The notes: generated by a model from the letters alone, not told the origin. Counted from the stretch's first letter, positions 47,641-60,222 are shown. The stretch is 64,000 nt of DNA from Anisus vortex (GCA_949126835.1 OX421500.1:31084641-31148640); one strand, 5' to 3'. Made by a program: numbers and translations.

Positions 47641-48565
47641 TTGTTTTATTTTTTTAATTTATGTATATAGTTTTTTTTCCCGTAAGCATTTTAAAAAGGA
47701 AATCAACATAAAGAAAATAAAAGAAATAAAAAAAAAATTATAAACATAAAAACTAATTAACTATAAAACAAACATAAACTTACAGTAACTTGGCTCTATA
47801 TATTGTGCCTTGTACAATATACCAAGCAGCTCTAGACAATACAAATGAAAACACAATAAATAAGCATGAAGTAAGAAAGGAAGACTCCAGTCATTTTATC
47901 GTCTCTGATCTTAACCGCCTCACCAACCACAATCCTTCAGACATTGTCTGCTATTAGGGGTACTGTAATAACGAACAATAGCTTCAGATATTAGCACCCC
48001 CTCCTACCACTAAAGATTTACCCTAATTTCTTTATTATACGTTATGCTAGACGTCAGAAGGTTCAGAGTATCTGTAACCGTATCGATGAGTTGGGGAAGG
48101 GGAGTTGGTGGAAAAGGAGGGCGTTGGTGTTTGTGGGGGGGGGGGGGGTGAGAAGGAGGGTGACGGGGCGTGGTCGTGAAATATAGTTGTAGACACAATG
48201 GCCAATAAATGTTGTAGACTTTAGACGTTGAAATTGATCGCCAGTTTCTTGATGTACAAAAAATGTGTTTATGGCTTTATTAATTTTTTTTTCTTACATT
48301 TTGTTTGTAAAGTTCAGTTTGCATTCAACAAGACGATGTATACTTTTCGTTTAGCACCGAGCACTATAGGACAAAAAAGCACTATTAAGATAAACAAAAA
48401 TCAAAGCAACGTAAAATGTAAAAATGAAATTAATAAACTTATGCCTCACGATTAAAAAGGTTTATATAAATGTTACAGTCTATACAGAACTGTAGCCTTA
48501 AAACTTTTTGAATGGCAGTTGACAAATAATTATTTTTGTTGTATTGTAATGTTTTGTTTAGTATA

Positions 48566-49208
48566 GTATAATATAGTATAGTATAAAAGAGTAGAGTAGA
48601 GTAGAGTAGAGTAGAGTAGAGTAGAGTAGAGTAGAGTAGAGTAGAGTAGAGTAGAGTAGAGTAGAGTAGAGTAGAGTAGAGAAGAGTAGAGTGGAGTAGA
48701 GTAGAGTAAAGTTGAGTAGAGTATATTAGAGTAGAGAAGAGTAGAGTAGAGTAGAGTGGAGTGGGGTAGAGTAAAGTGGAGTGAGTGGAGTAGAGTAGAG
48801 TAGAGTAGAGTAGAGTAGAATAGAGTAGAGTAGAGTAGAGTAGAGTAGAGTAGAGTAGAGTAGAGTAGAGTAGAGTAGAGTAGAGTAGAGTAGAGTAGAG
48901 TAGAGTAGAGTCGAGTAGAGTAGAGTAGAGTAGAGTAGAGTAGAGTAGAGTAGAGTAGAGTAGAGTAGAGTCGAGTAGAGTAGAGTAGAGTTGAGTAGAG
49001 TAGAGTAGAGTAGAGTAGAGTAGAGTAGAGTAGAGTAGAGTAGAGTCGAGTCGAGTAGAGTCGAGTCGAGTAGAGTAGAGTAGAGTAGAGTAGAGTAGAG
49101 TAGAGTAGAGTAGAGTAGAGTAGAGTAGAGTAGAGTAGAGTAGAGTAGAGTAGAGTAGAGTAGAGTAGAGTAGAGTAGAGTAGAGTAGAGTAGAGTAGAG
49201 TAGAGTAG
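48566..49208. repeat. (GAGTA)n microsatellite, about 640 bp
   Basis: More than 120 pentanucleotide units with scattered GAGTC, GAGTT and GAGTG variants. The left end is more degenerate (GTATAGTATA). The STLLY reading frames on the minus strand come from the repeat. Confidence 0.97.
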
Positions 49209-49209
49209 A

Positions 49210-50343
49210 CACATTAAAAAACAATATATAATTAAAGTCTCAAATTATCATCTCTTTAATCTTTGTTAAACATTATTTCCTGTTTCGGCTAATCGTATCG
49301 AATCCTAATTGTGTACAGAAATCAATTTGTCTATTATATTTTTAACATGAAATACAAAATAAATTGCAACATTCGTAATGAGATAAGAAGCAAGAAAGTG
49401 AAACATACAGTTTAAAATACTCACACAATTATTAAAATATTGATAACACATTAAGTCCAATACTATAGTTAATATGATGACATCACTTCAAATTCCAACA
49501 CTAAAAGAATTAAAGGCCAGATTTCATTTGATTCTGCAACACTACTGGTCTGTCGATCAATTAATTTTCCAGTTTCTGTGTGTCAGGAAATAAAGCACAC
49601 TCCCCGTAACACACACACAAGCCCTAGCAAGAAAAAATTCTGGAACCATTCTATGCATTCCTGTAAATAAATGCAATTAATCGAAACCTACTCCAGTATT
49701 GATCTTCAATGTCCAAGTTTGTATGAATGCAAATATTGACAACAAGTGAATCAATACGAATATTAATGTAAGTCGTGTAACGCGAAAATGTTTCTACCAT
49801 CAGTATTGTTGATTCTTTTATTAAACTATAGAGATTACATTTATTGTTGGTGATTTCGAGCAAGTGACGTTGACTCAGCTTTCATTGAAACGTGATGGTT
49901 GAAACTCGAAAAAAAACGCAAACAACACATTGGAAGTATTATTTCATATTAAGAATTGTAAATGCGCTACATAAAGTTGTAACATTATTTTATTTGTGTG
50001 GTTGGGGAAACAGAAACTGAACCTGTTATATGTTTGGTCATCAGCGGCAATTAGATACACCAAGTTTTAACTTGAAAGTAAAAAAAAAATGCAAAGTTTC
50101 GCAAAATCCATATAAAGGATTTAAAGACTAATCGAAGAGCTTTAGGCCTATATCAAAATTAAGTTAACAAGTTATTTTCATAGTAAATACTGTATTCAGT
50201 ATCCGAATGCTAATAAAATAATTAAACTGAACTGAAATGTGTGTGTTTTGGAGGAAAAAATCCAAATCTCGTAGCCATTTGACATGTTTAATTAACGGCA
50301 AAAAAGTGACGCGTAGTTATTAATTTGTAACTATCGTGTTTGG

Positions 50344-50345
<2 letters not shown>
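49210..50345. other. AT-rich spacer, nothing recognised
   Basis: No coding frame, RNA gene or repeat family supported on either strand. Confidence 0.45.

Positions 50346-50348
<3 letters not shown>

Positions 50349-50425
<77 letters not shown>
50349..50425. repeat. (TA)n microsatellite
   Basis: About 38 uninterrupted TA units directly before a LINE fragment. Confidence 0.97.
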
Positions 50426-50429
<4 letters not shown>

Positions 50430-50431
<2 letters not shown>

Positions 50432-50720
50432 CACTCTACCCGAGGCCATCAGCTCAAACTGCATGTGCCTCATGCACGCACCGACGTCTACAAATATTTT
50501 TTTCCGTCAGCCATTAGGCTGTGGAACACCCTGGACCAGGCCTCCATCACTGCCCCTACTGTACCGGCTTTCAAATCGTCACTAAAGGGCTGGTCTAAAA
50601 ACCTAACGTAACACTCGTCATCTGTATATAATTGTTGTTTGTGATGTTTTTTATTTTATGTGTAGTTAAATTGTGGACTCTTTCCTCGATCCTAACGGGG
50701 TCTCCACTGTAATATGAAGA
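50430..50720 (+). pseudogene. LINE 3' coding end, 5' truncated
   Basis: TRGHQLKLHVPHARTDVYKY, FFPSAIRLWNTLD and APTVPAFKSSLKGW are the characteristic last about 60 residues of a CR1/L2/Jockey-like RT ORF (FFP..IR.WN.L). After the stop comes a 3' UTR (TTTCCTCGATCCTAACGGGG, TCTCCACTGTAATATGAAGA). The start at the TA microsatellite suggests insertion or truncation there. Confidence 0.8.
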
Positions 50721-50849
50721 AGAATGTATTTGTCCTTTAGGGCCTACTAGAAAAAGTATATATTTGCAAAGCGAAAGCATACAAAATTTAAAGCGGTTTT
50801 GACTATGGATAAAGATATTTTGCTTTATATTGTCAAAAAAATATGCCTA

Positions 50850-51330
50850 ACATTAGTTAAGTCTATACTAGAATATGTATTATCAGTATGGGACCCATCA
50901 ACTACAGAAAATATTTAAAAAAATATAACAAATTCAGAAAAGAGCCGCAAGGTTTAGAACTAGTGAATATTCACATCTGACAAGAGTAGTAGTCGAATCA
51001 TTAAATCTAGAAACACTAGAGGACAGAAGGGCAATCAATAAAGTAGTAATAATACACAATGCATAACATTATAGTTAACAAATACAACTATATAACAACC
51101 TGCTGCAATGCTCAGATAAGGACAAAAACACCCTCCTTACCCCTTATGCGAAAACAAATGCATATAAGTACTCTTTCTTCCCGAGTGGCATTCGGGTGTA
51201 GAATGGGTTGCATGAACAAACCAGGAAAACCAGTAACTTAACATTATTTAAAAAATTAATAAAGATGCAAGACTAGACTCGGACCACGGATGAGCGTAGG
51301 ACGCAATAATCTTCTTTATAGAATTAGCTT
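50850..51330 (+). pseudogene. Second LINE 3' end, decayed
   Basis: LEYVLSVWDPSTTENI, a stop and frameshifts, then IQKRAARFRTSEYSHLTRVV, ESLNLETLEDRRAIN and YSFFPSGIR. These follow the end of a CR1/Jockey-like RT ORF. The tail ACTCGGACCACGGATGAGCG, TAGGACGCAATAATCTTCTT is the family tail seen reversed at 3685, 10765, 53585 and 58855. Confidence 0.8.
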
Positions 51331-52134
51331 CTGCAATAAGATTTAAAAAAATAACACACACACACACATAAAAGCAAAAACAAAAATGGCGAATTTCTAC
51401 AAGTAATACCAAACGCAACTTTAGAATTAATTATGTAAACTGAAGATCACAAACAAAAACAATGAGCTCGTTCTACCGACATTAAATTAAAAATCCCTAT
51501 GTATTTATGGAACAATAAAACTTGGCTTCGTCAGCCCGATATACCTTTAAAGTCACTGTGTATTTGTTTTCTATTCTATTTTCGTTTCAAAGATTAGACA
51601 ATGGAGCTAGGGATCATCTTTAAATTATGTTTTTCTAATGTATTATTTGGTTTACAATTCACTCCGCTAAAACCTATTGTAAATCATCAAGCTCTGGGCC
51701 AAAGCGTACAATGATAATGTTTATTATTACATAGAGTTAGTAAAATATGTGCTTTACAATTACCGGTACCTACTTCCTTGGTAGAATGCCTACGGTTCCC
51801 GAAGGTAAAGACGCGGTAAAGTTAATTACTATCTGTAATGTATAATTGTATTGTACAGTTTTAAAATATTAGTTTCTGATACTTTGGCTTCTCACAGTAA
51901 AATAGTGAACAAATGAGTTTGATGATTATTTTATGTGATCAAATTCATTCTATATTACCATGGTAACTAACGTGTTAAAGTTATAAACAGATGTGTTAAT
52001 GACTATTTCGGAAGATGAAAAGAAAAGGTAATCGAGTTTTAAAAAATACATTCTGCTAAATTAGTATTACTTCCCCTTTCTCAAACACGATTCTACTGGT
52101 TTAAATAGGTTCCCTGTATGATTATAATAAGATA

Positions 52135-52395
52135 ATGTGTTCTCAGTTATATCTTCAATAGGAGTTACATTTATGTGAAAATGTAACCTCTCTTGGTGGT
52201 TAATAAGCAGGGAATCGGGGTAGACCAGTTTGGTCTGCTTCTTTAGCAAGTTTCCAGACGACAATTTGCTGCTAAAGGAGCTGGAATGCGCTCTTTTTGA
52301 TAAATGTGTCCATCCAATTAAGCTTTATCTAAGGAATCTAAGGGATAACAAGCAACAATTGATTTAGGACAGGTCTTTTAGTGGAATTATCCATT
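52135..52395. repeat. Direct duplication, left copy (partner 52862-53095)
   Basis: Shared words include ATGTGTTCTCAGTTATA, GGAGCTGGAAT, CCAATTAAGCTT and AGGACAG. Similarity is roughly 80-85% by eye. A minus-strand frame at 52067-52264 lies in this copy but is broken in the other. Confidence 0.75.
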
Positions 52396-52555
52396 TTACA
52401 GAATATTCCAAAAGCATTACGCAGGTTTGACAAATGGAAGATTTTCGTTCCATCTTCTTGGTTTGTAAATAATTATAATCTATACATTTGCACCCGGCTC
52501 GTCAGTTTAAGGCGAAATGATCTTGAAATATTTTTGTAATGTTCATAGACTAAGG

Positions 52556-52763
52556 CTGGGATCGGCAACCTTCGGGACGCATGCCACACTTGGCTCGAGG
52601 AGCAATTTTCGATGGCACGCGTAAGACCCACAAAAAAGCCAATCCAAGTTTCTTCTACAAGAAATTGATTTCTAGAGCAGGATGACTTTTAGGCTCTTGG
52701 CACGCTTACTGAATTAGAAATCTTACTTTGGCACACTGTTATTAAAAGGTTGCCGACCACTTG
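52556..52763. mobile_element. hAT MITE, 208 bp, CAGGGGTCGGCAACC family
   Basis: The ends CTGGGATCGGCAACCT and AGGTTGCCGACCACTTG are aged inverted repeats. GATGACTTTTAGGCTCTTGG and ACTTTGGCACACTGTTATTA match 1921-3348 and 9451-9645. The flanks GACTAAGG and GACTAGGG look like an 8-bp duplication with one change. It lies between the two copies of the local duplication. Confidence 0.75.
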
Positions 52764-52861
52764 ACTAGGGAACATCTAAATGGAAAAGATGATGGCATTC
52801 AATTGTAACTAATTATTTAAAGTTTTTGAAATTCTGAAGAAAATTTGGAAGGGCGTAATAT

Positions 52862-53095
52862 ATGTGTTCTCAGTTATAATTTCAATCGGAGTTATAGTTA
52901 TGTAAAAATGTAACTTCTCTTGGTGATTATTAAGCAGATGGGGTAGACCTCTTTGATCTACTTCTTCAGACGACAATTTTCTACAAAGGAGCTGGAATCC
53001 GCTCTTTCTGATTAATTAGTCTATCCAATTAAGCTTCCTCTAAGGGACAACAAGGAACGATTGCTTGTAGGACAGATCTTTTGGTAGAATGTCAA
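52862..53095. repeat. Direct duplication, right copy (partner 52135-52395)
   Basis: Same orientation as the left copy, with several small deletions. Confidence 0.75.
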
Positions 53096-53584
53096 ACTGT
53101 GGAAGGTGGAAATGTCTGGGCCACGCAGGAAAGGAAAACTCTTTTAAGCATAGCCATGAGATGGAGACAGACTGGTTAAAAAAGCAAAGAAAAAGGAGAG
53201 ACCACTGCGCAAATGAAGAAGAGCCACGCAAGAGGAAGCCAGGACATTGAGACAGAGAGTATATTTAGTTTGCTGCGTTATCAGGGCCGGATTTAGATGA
53301 AAAGAGGCCCTAGGCTATTCCACTTATGAGGCCCTTTCACCTTGAATATTTTCTTTGAATATTATTTGATACAAGTCTGTATGCGACAATGTGGAATTTT
53401 TTAAAGAATTATGTGTTTGTCTCACATATGTGTGAAAATGAAATAGTTATTCCATAAGATTTTGGATGACATCTTCTGGGTTTGCTTACATTACAGGTCA
53501 ACACATCTTTGAAGTTCTACCTTTGATAATGTAAGATCGGCAAGAAAGGAAAATAGTTTCACTACATCTTATCTTATCGTATAC

Positions 53585-53700
53585 ATAACAAAAGCTCCTT
53601 CTATAAAGAAGATTATCGCGTCCTACGCTCATCCGTGGTCCGAATCTAGTCTTGCATTTTGATTAATGTTTTAAATAATGTTAAGTTATAACATCATCAT
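53585..53700 (-). mobile_element. LINE 3'-tail fragment nested in the hAT element
   Basis: AGCTCCTTCTATAAAGAAGA, CGCGTCCTACGCTCATCCGT and GGTCCGAATCTAGTCTTGCA are the reverse of the tail at 51260-51320. Confidence 0.7.
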
Positions 53701-53759
53701 AAACAGAAGCTCTTTCTTCCAAAATTTTATTCGAGTGCATCTAATATAGGAATAAATTA

Positions 53760-54308
53760 TTTAATCCTAAATTTATCGCTTGAAGAAAGTTCGTCTAAGG
53801 CTTAAGGCATCACCAGGTTCAGATGAATCTTCGTAATTCCCTTGCCTTTAACTTCTTATTATCCTTCTGGCAGTTCTATATTCAGTATTTGGCAACGTGT
53901 TTTTGCTTGTTGCTCAAGTGCATCAAATATCCAAAACTGACCTGTATCAATCTGCACAACTACCAAGTAAAATATTAGGGCTTTGAAGAATTATATTTAC
54001 ACTTGAAAAATGTTTCAGTATTCGAATCCAGAAATGGAGCATAAACACGAATTCAAATTCTTCCATCTTATCTAAAAGATTGTTGGCCCTCAATCTAGTA
54101 TCACCCTTTGTATTATATCTGAATGTAAATAATTGAGTGCATGGGTGATATTGTAATTTTCTAATACAGCTTTTGTAGCTTTTGAGTTTGTTTTGAGTAG
54201 CCTAGTGTCTGATAAATATTTAGGCACTTTAGAAAGAGGTTTCAAATATGATTTCAGAACTTTCAGAACTTTTTCTCCTTTTTTTCGGTCCAGTGTTTTA
54301 GTGTTCAC
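53760..54308 (-). pseudogene. Degraded hAT (ZMYM-type) transposase inside 53282-54438
   Basis: The minus frame reads KVPKYLSDTRLLKTNSKATK and AVLENYNITHALNYLHSD, which matches the LSDTRW...A(T)KAV/AL...AL..I..D block of ZMYM1-like hAT transposases. The tryptophan of LSDTRW is lost. After stops come FEY, IFDALEQQAKTRCQ and similar pieces that fit the helical region that follows in this family. Several stops make it dead. Confidence 0.6.
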
Positions 54309-54446
54309 TGTTTTTAGAATAGTGTAATTTTAATTTTGCAAACAATTTCAATGTAGGCCCCTCTTGATCTTGAGGCCCCTCTTGATTTAGAGGCCCTTAG
54401 GCTGAAGCCTTGATTGCCTATAGGGAAATCCAACCCTGTGCGTTAT

Positions 54447-56005
54447 TATGCTCAACAGGAAGTGACGGAGACTAGAAAGCTTCTAAAACAGAGGTCTCAA
54501 ACACGCGGCCCGCCGGACATATGCGGCCCACCAAGTGGATTTTTGTGGCCCGCCAGTAAGCTTACAAATTTTGTACTATTCGTGAAATTGTTAATGTTAT
54601 TTAAGTAACATACTTAATAATAATGAGAGTTCATTTGGTATAATGCTTTGTGGTTAAATTGTAAATTGGTATAATATTAGTGATAAGTAGTAACATGAGT
54701 TAAGGTGTATAAAGTGTTTTTTGTTTACTAGGTCGGGTTGTTGGCTGGGAGGGGGGGATTGCAGCTCTTGACACATTTCTTTCCTTAAGTGATAAAATGA
54801 CACATGCCGTCATCCGAGTTTTGAGAGCCCGAGTTTTACTTCTGTATTACATAATAATTGACCCTCCACAGCTTAGACTGCAGGTCAGGACTCTCTGATG
54901 ATCAGGACAGTCTTCAACACACTTTTCGGCTTCAGAATTTTACAGCACGGGGTTTTGAGCTTCACAGTGCACTGTTGCAGAGGGTGATTTTGGAGTTGGA
55001 AGTCGAATTATACAAGATGTGACGCCCAAATTATTTTCTGGATCTGGGTGGGGGGGGGGGGGGCCTGTGCTATAAGGGCAGTAACTAAGTTATTTATTTA
55101 AAAAAAATACAAATCACAATTAATTCCCTTGGGTAGCATGGAATGAACACTGGGCTTTAAAATTTGTTAAAATAAAAACATGTATTTAATCAATAAGTGT
55201 ACGTTTTTAGATCAGATGGATCCCCTTAAACATGGTGGGTCAGCGGTGACCCCACGGGCTTCTGATGTAATGTATACAAAATTCGTATTTTTATATATTA
55301 TGACTAAATCCATTTTTTTTACAATCTAAAGTAAAAAATATAGGCCTACTGAATAACTTAATCATATAGATACGTTTGTCGTAAACCTCTTTTAGAGCTA
55401 GTACTAGCTACAGTAACCTTGAAGTGATTATTTTATTTAGTTACATTATAAATATATAAGTTAACGTGTTTTTTAAGTTACATTTTATATATATTATAAA
55501 CATTTCTAAAAAAACTATAAAAAACAACCCAAAGTATCTAATTGATTGTCAATTTGAATGACACCCCTATATTAGAATGCAACAGCTGCGAGATATAGCA
55601 AGGTACACAACTCAGTGAGCAAATTTTTCAATCAAGAGTTACCCGCTGCTATATGTGGCAATTGAAACAATAATAATTTTTTTTTTAAATTATGAAATTG
55701 TATTTCATACATTAATCTATTAGATAAATATATCTATAGCAATTATGCTTTTGTCATAATTTTATTTACTTTATGTAATATATGAAATTAATAGAGATGT
55801 GCTATTATCAAAAAATATTATTTTATCAAATGAAAATCGAATGCTCACTTTTACATGCATGGTTATAAAAGCAAAGTGAAATACAATAAAATACCAACAC
55901 ACTCTCACACACAGAAACAAAAAGCCGGATATTTTAGAGATTCACAAATATGATGTACTTAAGGTAATTTTCTCTAACAGGTAACAGCTTAATAGATAGA
56001 TGAGC
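54447..56005. other. AT-rich spacer with a hAT-like terminus
   Basis: ACAGAGGTCTCAAACACGCG and GCGGCCCACCAAGTGG near 54489 resemble the left end of a common hAT MITE family, but no matching right end was found. There is a poly-G run at about 55050. No gene is supported. Confidence 0.35.
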
Positions 56006-56009
56006 TTCT

Positions 56010-56320
56010 AGTTAGTTAGTTACCTAGGCAGGCAGACAGGAAAGTAGGTAAGTATGTAGATAAGTAGGTAGGTAGATATTTAGGTAGGTAAATAAGTAAG
56101 TAGGTAGATGGGTAGGTATTCAGGTAGGTAAGTAGGTAGGTAGATAATTAGGTAGGTAAGTATTTAGGTAGATAGTTAGGTAGGTTGGTATGTAAGTAAG
56201 TAGATGGCTGGGTAGGTATGTAGGTATGTAGGTAGGTTGGTAGGTGAGTAAGTAGGTAAATAGGTATGTAGATAATCAGGTAGTTAAGTAAGTAGGTAGG
56301 TATGTGGTGGGTGTGTGGGT
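56010..56320. repeat. TAGG/GTAA tetranucleotide repeat
   Basis: Degenerate (GTAG)n with GTAA and ATAG variants over about 300 bp. Confidence 0.9.
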
Positions 56321-57533
56321 GGTAGAAGATACATTATAAATATAGATAGCTGTTGTAACTGCTCCACACAACTCTGGACCTAATGTTACCGAGAAACATT
56401 ACCACGCCCCAGCCATTTCTAAAAATAGTTTAAAAGTCCTGTCCATCAAATTGCAACTTTAACAACAGGTTAACATGGCTTTTAAACTGTAATTTGAGAA
56501 CTGAACAAAACTATCAAAGCTCTGCAATTGTGTGTTATGTGCAATGCCCCCATTTTTCAACGGGGCGGATGATATATTATGATGTCAATGCGATACTTCG
56601 GCACTGCTGCACACTGGCTGTGTACACATTACGCGAAGGTCAACTGTTGCTTTCAATTTGCAACACAACTCACACACACAGACACACACATACTTACACA
56701 TAATGTGCGTACTTTGGGGACACACTCACGGCGTGGCTGTATGATTTCTAAATATAGACCCACACTCGTGAGCAATAGAACGTCATCTGGCGAGGTGTGC
56801 ACCGTGTCCCCACCTGCTCCTGCCCAAGGGACAAAAAGCTCTATAGCCCTGCAGTTGGTTTATCGCCTGAATCCGAGGTTAAGGTAAGCAGTAGGGTTTA
56901 TTGTTATTGTATAGTTTTTAAGAAAAACTAATTTAGATATGTATGTTTGCTGGCTCAATATATTTGGTTAGACTGTTTGTGGTTGCTGTTCTTTCGTTAA
57001 TGTCATAACACATTCTTAACTTATAGTATGACTCTCTATTAGTCTATTTATTTACTTGTTTTTTTTTCTATTGTTTTACACCTATTTATCCGTTGTAAGC
57101 TATTACCGACTTCTTCTCTCTATAAAGCTAAACTATCTTTCTATCTATCAATGGCTTACACTAACTATATCCCGTGATATACCCAGAGTTATGAATAAGA
57201 ATTCTTTATTTTGGATAACTCCTAAGCTTTGGTCCAACTTTTTCGCAATGCTCTTGCATTCATCCCATGGTCAGTAAAATGACTAGACTCCTACAATGAT
57301 TACTATAATTTATAGTAAGATTCTCAACTGAAATTTCGCGAGTACCGAAAACATGTTATAAGAAATCGACGCTATAATATGAAACTGAGGCTTAAACCAG
57401 TAGAGGTGTCGAACAAGATAGGTTGAATATCAGGAAGGCTTTTCTCTGCATTTAAGGGCAAAGACATTATGTTCATTTTGAACAAAAAAATGATCTATCT
57501 TAGTTTAACCGCGACACACCAGTGGAATGTTAA

Positions 57534-57606
57534 CCCTTACAGTCCCGGGCGCGTATATAGCGGAACTGAAGGCAGCAAAGATTGAAGTAGGTCGGTACGG
57601 GAAGGG
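57534..57606. mobile_element. Tiny piggyBac-type MITE, 73 bp
   Basis: CCCTTACAGTCCCG and CGGTACGGGAAGGG form imperfect terminal inverted repeats. They are flanked on both sides by TTAA (57530-57533 and 57607-57610), the obligatory piggyBac target. There is no room for coding. Confidence 0.7.
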
Positions 57607-57610
57607 TTAA

Positions 57611-58850
57611 GTTTTGTCCACTTCCTTTTCCCGATTCTCTATACTCACTATAGCTGGAAAAACTAAAAGACACCATTAAAACATAGACATAACTTCTTTT
57701 GAAGCTCTAAGACATTAAGCTAGGCCCTCTCCAAGGCCCCGAAAAAAAAAGGCCTGACCCTGAGCTTCAAAGCCTCATTTCACACTATTCCACAGTCCTG
57801 GTTAGAGCATTATAATGTATTGTATGCTAATGTTGGGAAATATCTAGGACCATTCAGATAACAGCACACATAATTAAATTATACTAGACCTTTTTTTTTT
57901 TAAACTTATAACGGTAGTAAGCTTTAACCGCTTGCCATTAAGCCACAACATGTCAAATGTGTTCATTAATTATGGAAACTATGACTTACACAGTCAATTG
58001 CTTATATATTAATGTAGAGATGTAGATGTTTGCTATTTCAGAAGACGCTATAATATATCAAGTCTACTATTGTGTTGATAAAAAAAATGTAGACCACGTA
58101 ATCATATAGAGACTAGTAAAGCTAATACGCACTTAGTATTTTATAGTAAAGGACTTGCGTAGCAATTTATAAATATAAACATTTAAAAAGTGTAAAGCTG
58201 TTACTTTATATCGATAGAAATGAAGACCTTTGGCTTCTTTGCGATAGCTTACATAATATAAGTAAACACGGCCATATATCGACATTTGTAACAAAAATAA
58301 TTACATGTCTTTTTTTAATTTTACGTTTTTTCATTATCCTTCTATTCTTTATCTACGTTTAATCCTAAAGCCGCACTATACAAGTTGTTTGTGTGTCACA
58401 ATGCCCAACCTTTTTCACTTATTACTGACTAATCGCATTACGACGACATTAATTACGTCAATTGATGACGTGTCGCAGAATCAACCCCCCCCCCCCCCCC
58501 CCCCTATGAATCATTGATTGACGTTATTTCACACTTGTACACATATACAGCCTATACCCCGTCCATAACCCCAGCTCTCACCCGCCCACTCACCGGTCTA
58601 ACGTTACTTTAGAAAATGTAATAAAAGGTTTGGGGGAAAATTAATAACAAGTCTCCACTCACAAAGGAGATCAACACATGGGAGAAATGATTGGGTGAGA
58701 TTGAAATATATATCCTCTGCACGCCTTATAGGAATTCGGATAAAAGAAAGATATATTGTCTTTATGGAATTTTGTTATATTTCTTCTCCGCATGTACAAA
58801 CGGAATAGCGAGTAACTGGTGCAACAATAATTCCAAAGTTATCTTATATA
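57611..58850. other. AT-rich spacer, nothing recognised
   Basis: Only a poly-T run (about 57891) and an uninterrupted C run of about 19 bases (58486-58504). Confidence 0.4.
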
Positions 58851-58854
58851 TTAG

Positions 58855-58925
58855 AGACGCTCCTTCTACAAAGAAGATTATTGAGTCCTACGTTCATCCG
58901 TGGTCCGAGTCTAGTCCGAGTATAA
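58855..58925 (-). mobile_element. LINE 3'-tail fragment
   Basis: GACGCTCCTTCTACAAAGAA, GAGTCCTACGTTCATCCGTG and GTCCGAGTCTAGTCCG are the reversed family tail. Confidence 0.65.
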
Positions 58926-59364
58926 TCATTATATAATAAACTCATCGTTTAGGGCTACGTTAAAAAAAAGTAGATTTAAACAATGTACTGCAGAAGACTG
59001 ACTCGAGAGATTGTGTGGCCTATACAAAACATTCCAAATCCAAGATAACATACTATATTTTAAACAAAAACCTATAGCAGTCCCTATGATGAAACAAACA
59101 AACAACGAAAGCAAAAGACTGACTAAGTGACACAGTGTTACACACTAATCCCAACACACGGGTTTGTATTTCATTGAACAATCTAATATAGACATAAATA
59201 ATGGTCGTCGGCGTGTGAGTAATGCGGGTCCTCGGTCCAATGAAGGTGCAGCCAGCCAGTAGACAACTTCATTCAAGTCTGCCAGCATATTGTGTGTTGT
59301 GTACTATTGATTCAGACATTAGTCGGTGTGTGTGTGTTAAATACATTTCGTTATGAACAATATA

Positions 59365-59870
59365 CAAAGTAAAGGCCGACCGAAATTCGATTTCGGCTTC
59401 GGCGCAAAAAGATGGCAAATGGCCTCTTTCTGTGTAGCCTAGTTTCGGTTTCGGCCGAAGCCAAAAGTTAAATTTCGGTTTTCTTTCGGTTTCAGCAGAA
59501 ACTTATATTGATTTTCGGTCATCAACCTAATATCTATTTTAACTTTCAAAATTCAGACTGCAACGCTAATGCTGCATCTATTACTCTGCTTATTGATAAT
59601 TTCATTTAGTTAAACTGATGTGAATTAATCTGTGTGAAGTAGAAAATTGAAGTTAATAATAATGAACGGATTATTTAATCACCCCCAAAGAATGTCGCAA
59701 AACTGAGCGGCATGGGATTACTGTGCAGTCTTTTTAAATCTTTTGTTCGGCAATTTCGGTTTATATTTTAGTTTCGGTTTTGGCCGAAGGTCTAATAAAA
59801 CGTTCGGTTTCTACGTCGGTTTCGGTCGAAAGTCAATGAATTTTTAACTTTCGGTATGGTATCGTTTTCA
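59365..59870. mobile_element. TTTCGG-rich element of unknown class
   Basis: The segment is bounded by GGCCGACCGAAATTCGATTT on the left and AACTTTCGGTATGGT on the right. Both ends are filled with TTTCGG, CGGTTT and GGCCGAA words, and the middle is ordinary AT-rich sequence. The ends are loosely inverted. No target duplication could be fixed, so the class (possibly hAT-like) is open. Confidence 0.4.
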
Positions 59871-60059
59871 GACGTTTTTAGGGCCTCTAATGCAAAGGAT
59901 ATAATATAATGGATAGAAAATCACGATTTAAAGATAAAAGAAGTGGCATTGTCCTGATAATCTTGTACACAAGAGTTGAACATTATTTTGTTAACCTCTA
60001 ATATGTAGGTTTACATTTGGACATTATTTAAATATCAATTAAACTACCGAGTCCGATAT

Positions 60060-60160
60060 ACTTATTTATTATGTACTATGTAAGTATTGAAGGATCATCA
60101 CAAGTTAGACTTATACTAGACTTTTCAGGTCTTCGCAGGACAATGCAAGTCTTCAAAATA
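60060..60160. repeat. Direct duplication, left copy (partner 60478-60575)
   Basis: ACTTATTTATTATGTACTAT, GTAAGTATTGAAG and GGTCTTCGCAGGAC are shared by both copies. A reversed SINE lies between them. Confidence 0.75.
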
Positions 60161-60222
60161 GTAAGCAATGTAATTTCGTCCAAAATGATCTTTAGCGCCG
60201 GTGACAAGCAGCATTTACCAAT

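Larger units (their letters stand above)
53282..54438. mobile_element. hAT transposon, 1,157 bp, CAGGGCCGGATTTAG family, with transposase remnant
   Basis: The left end CAGGGCCGGATTTAG and the right end AAATCCAACCCTG are inverted repeats. They are flanked by a perfect 8-bp target duplication TGCGTTAT at 53274-53281 and 54439-54446. The interior holds a decayed minus-strand transposase and a reversed LINE tail (about 53585-53700). AGGCCC-rich subterminal words occur at both ends. The element is an internally deleted relative of an autonomous hAT. Confidence 0.88.

Noticed and set aside
48439..49224. STLLY repeat protein, 261 aa
   Set aside because: Product of the GAGTA pentanucleotide array, open in more than one frame.
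56579..56887. 102-aa frame ending at a good donor (TTAAG|GTAAGC)
   Set aside because: The frame includes a CA microsatellite and has no recognisable domain. A real exon is possible but not supported by a matching acceptor or partner exon.
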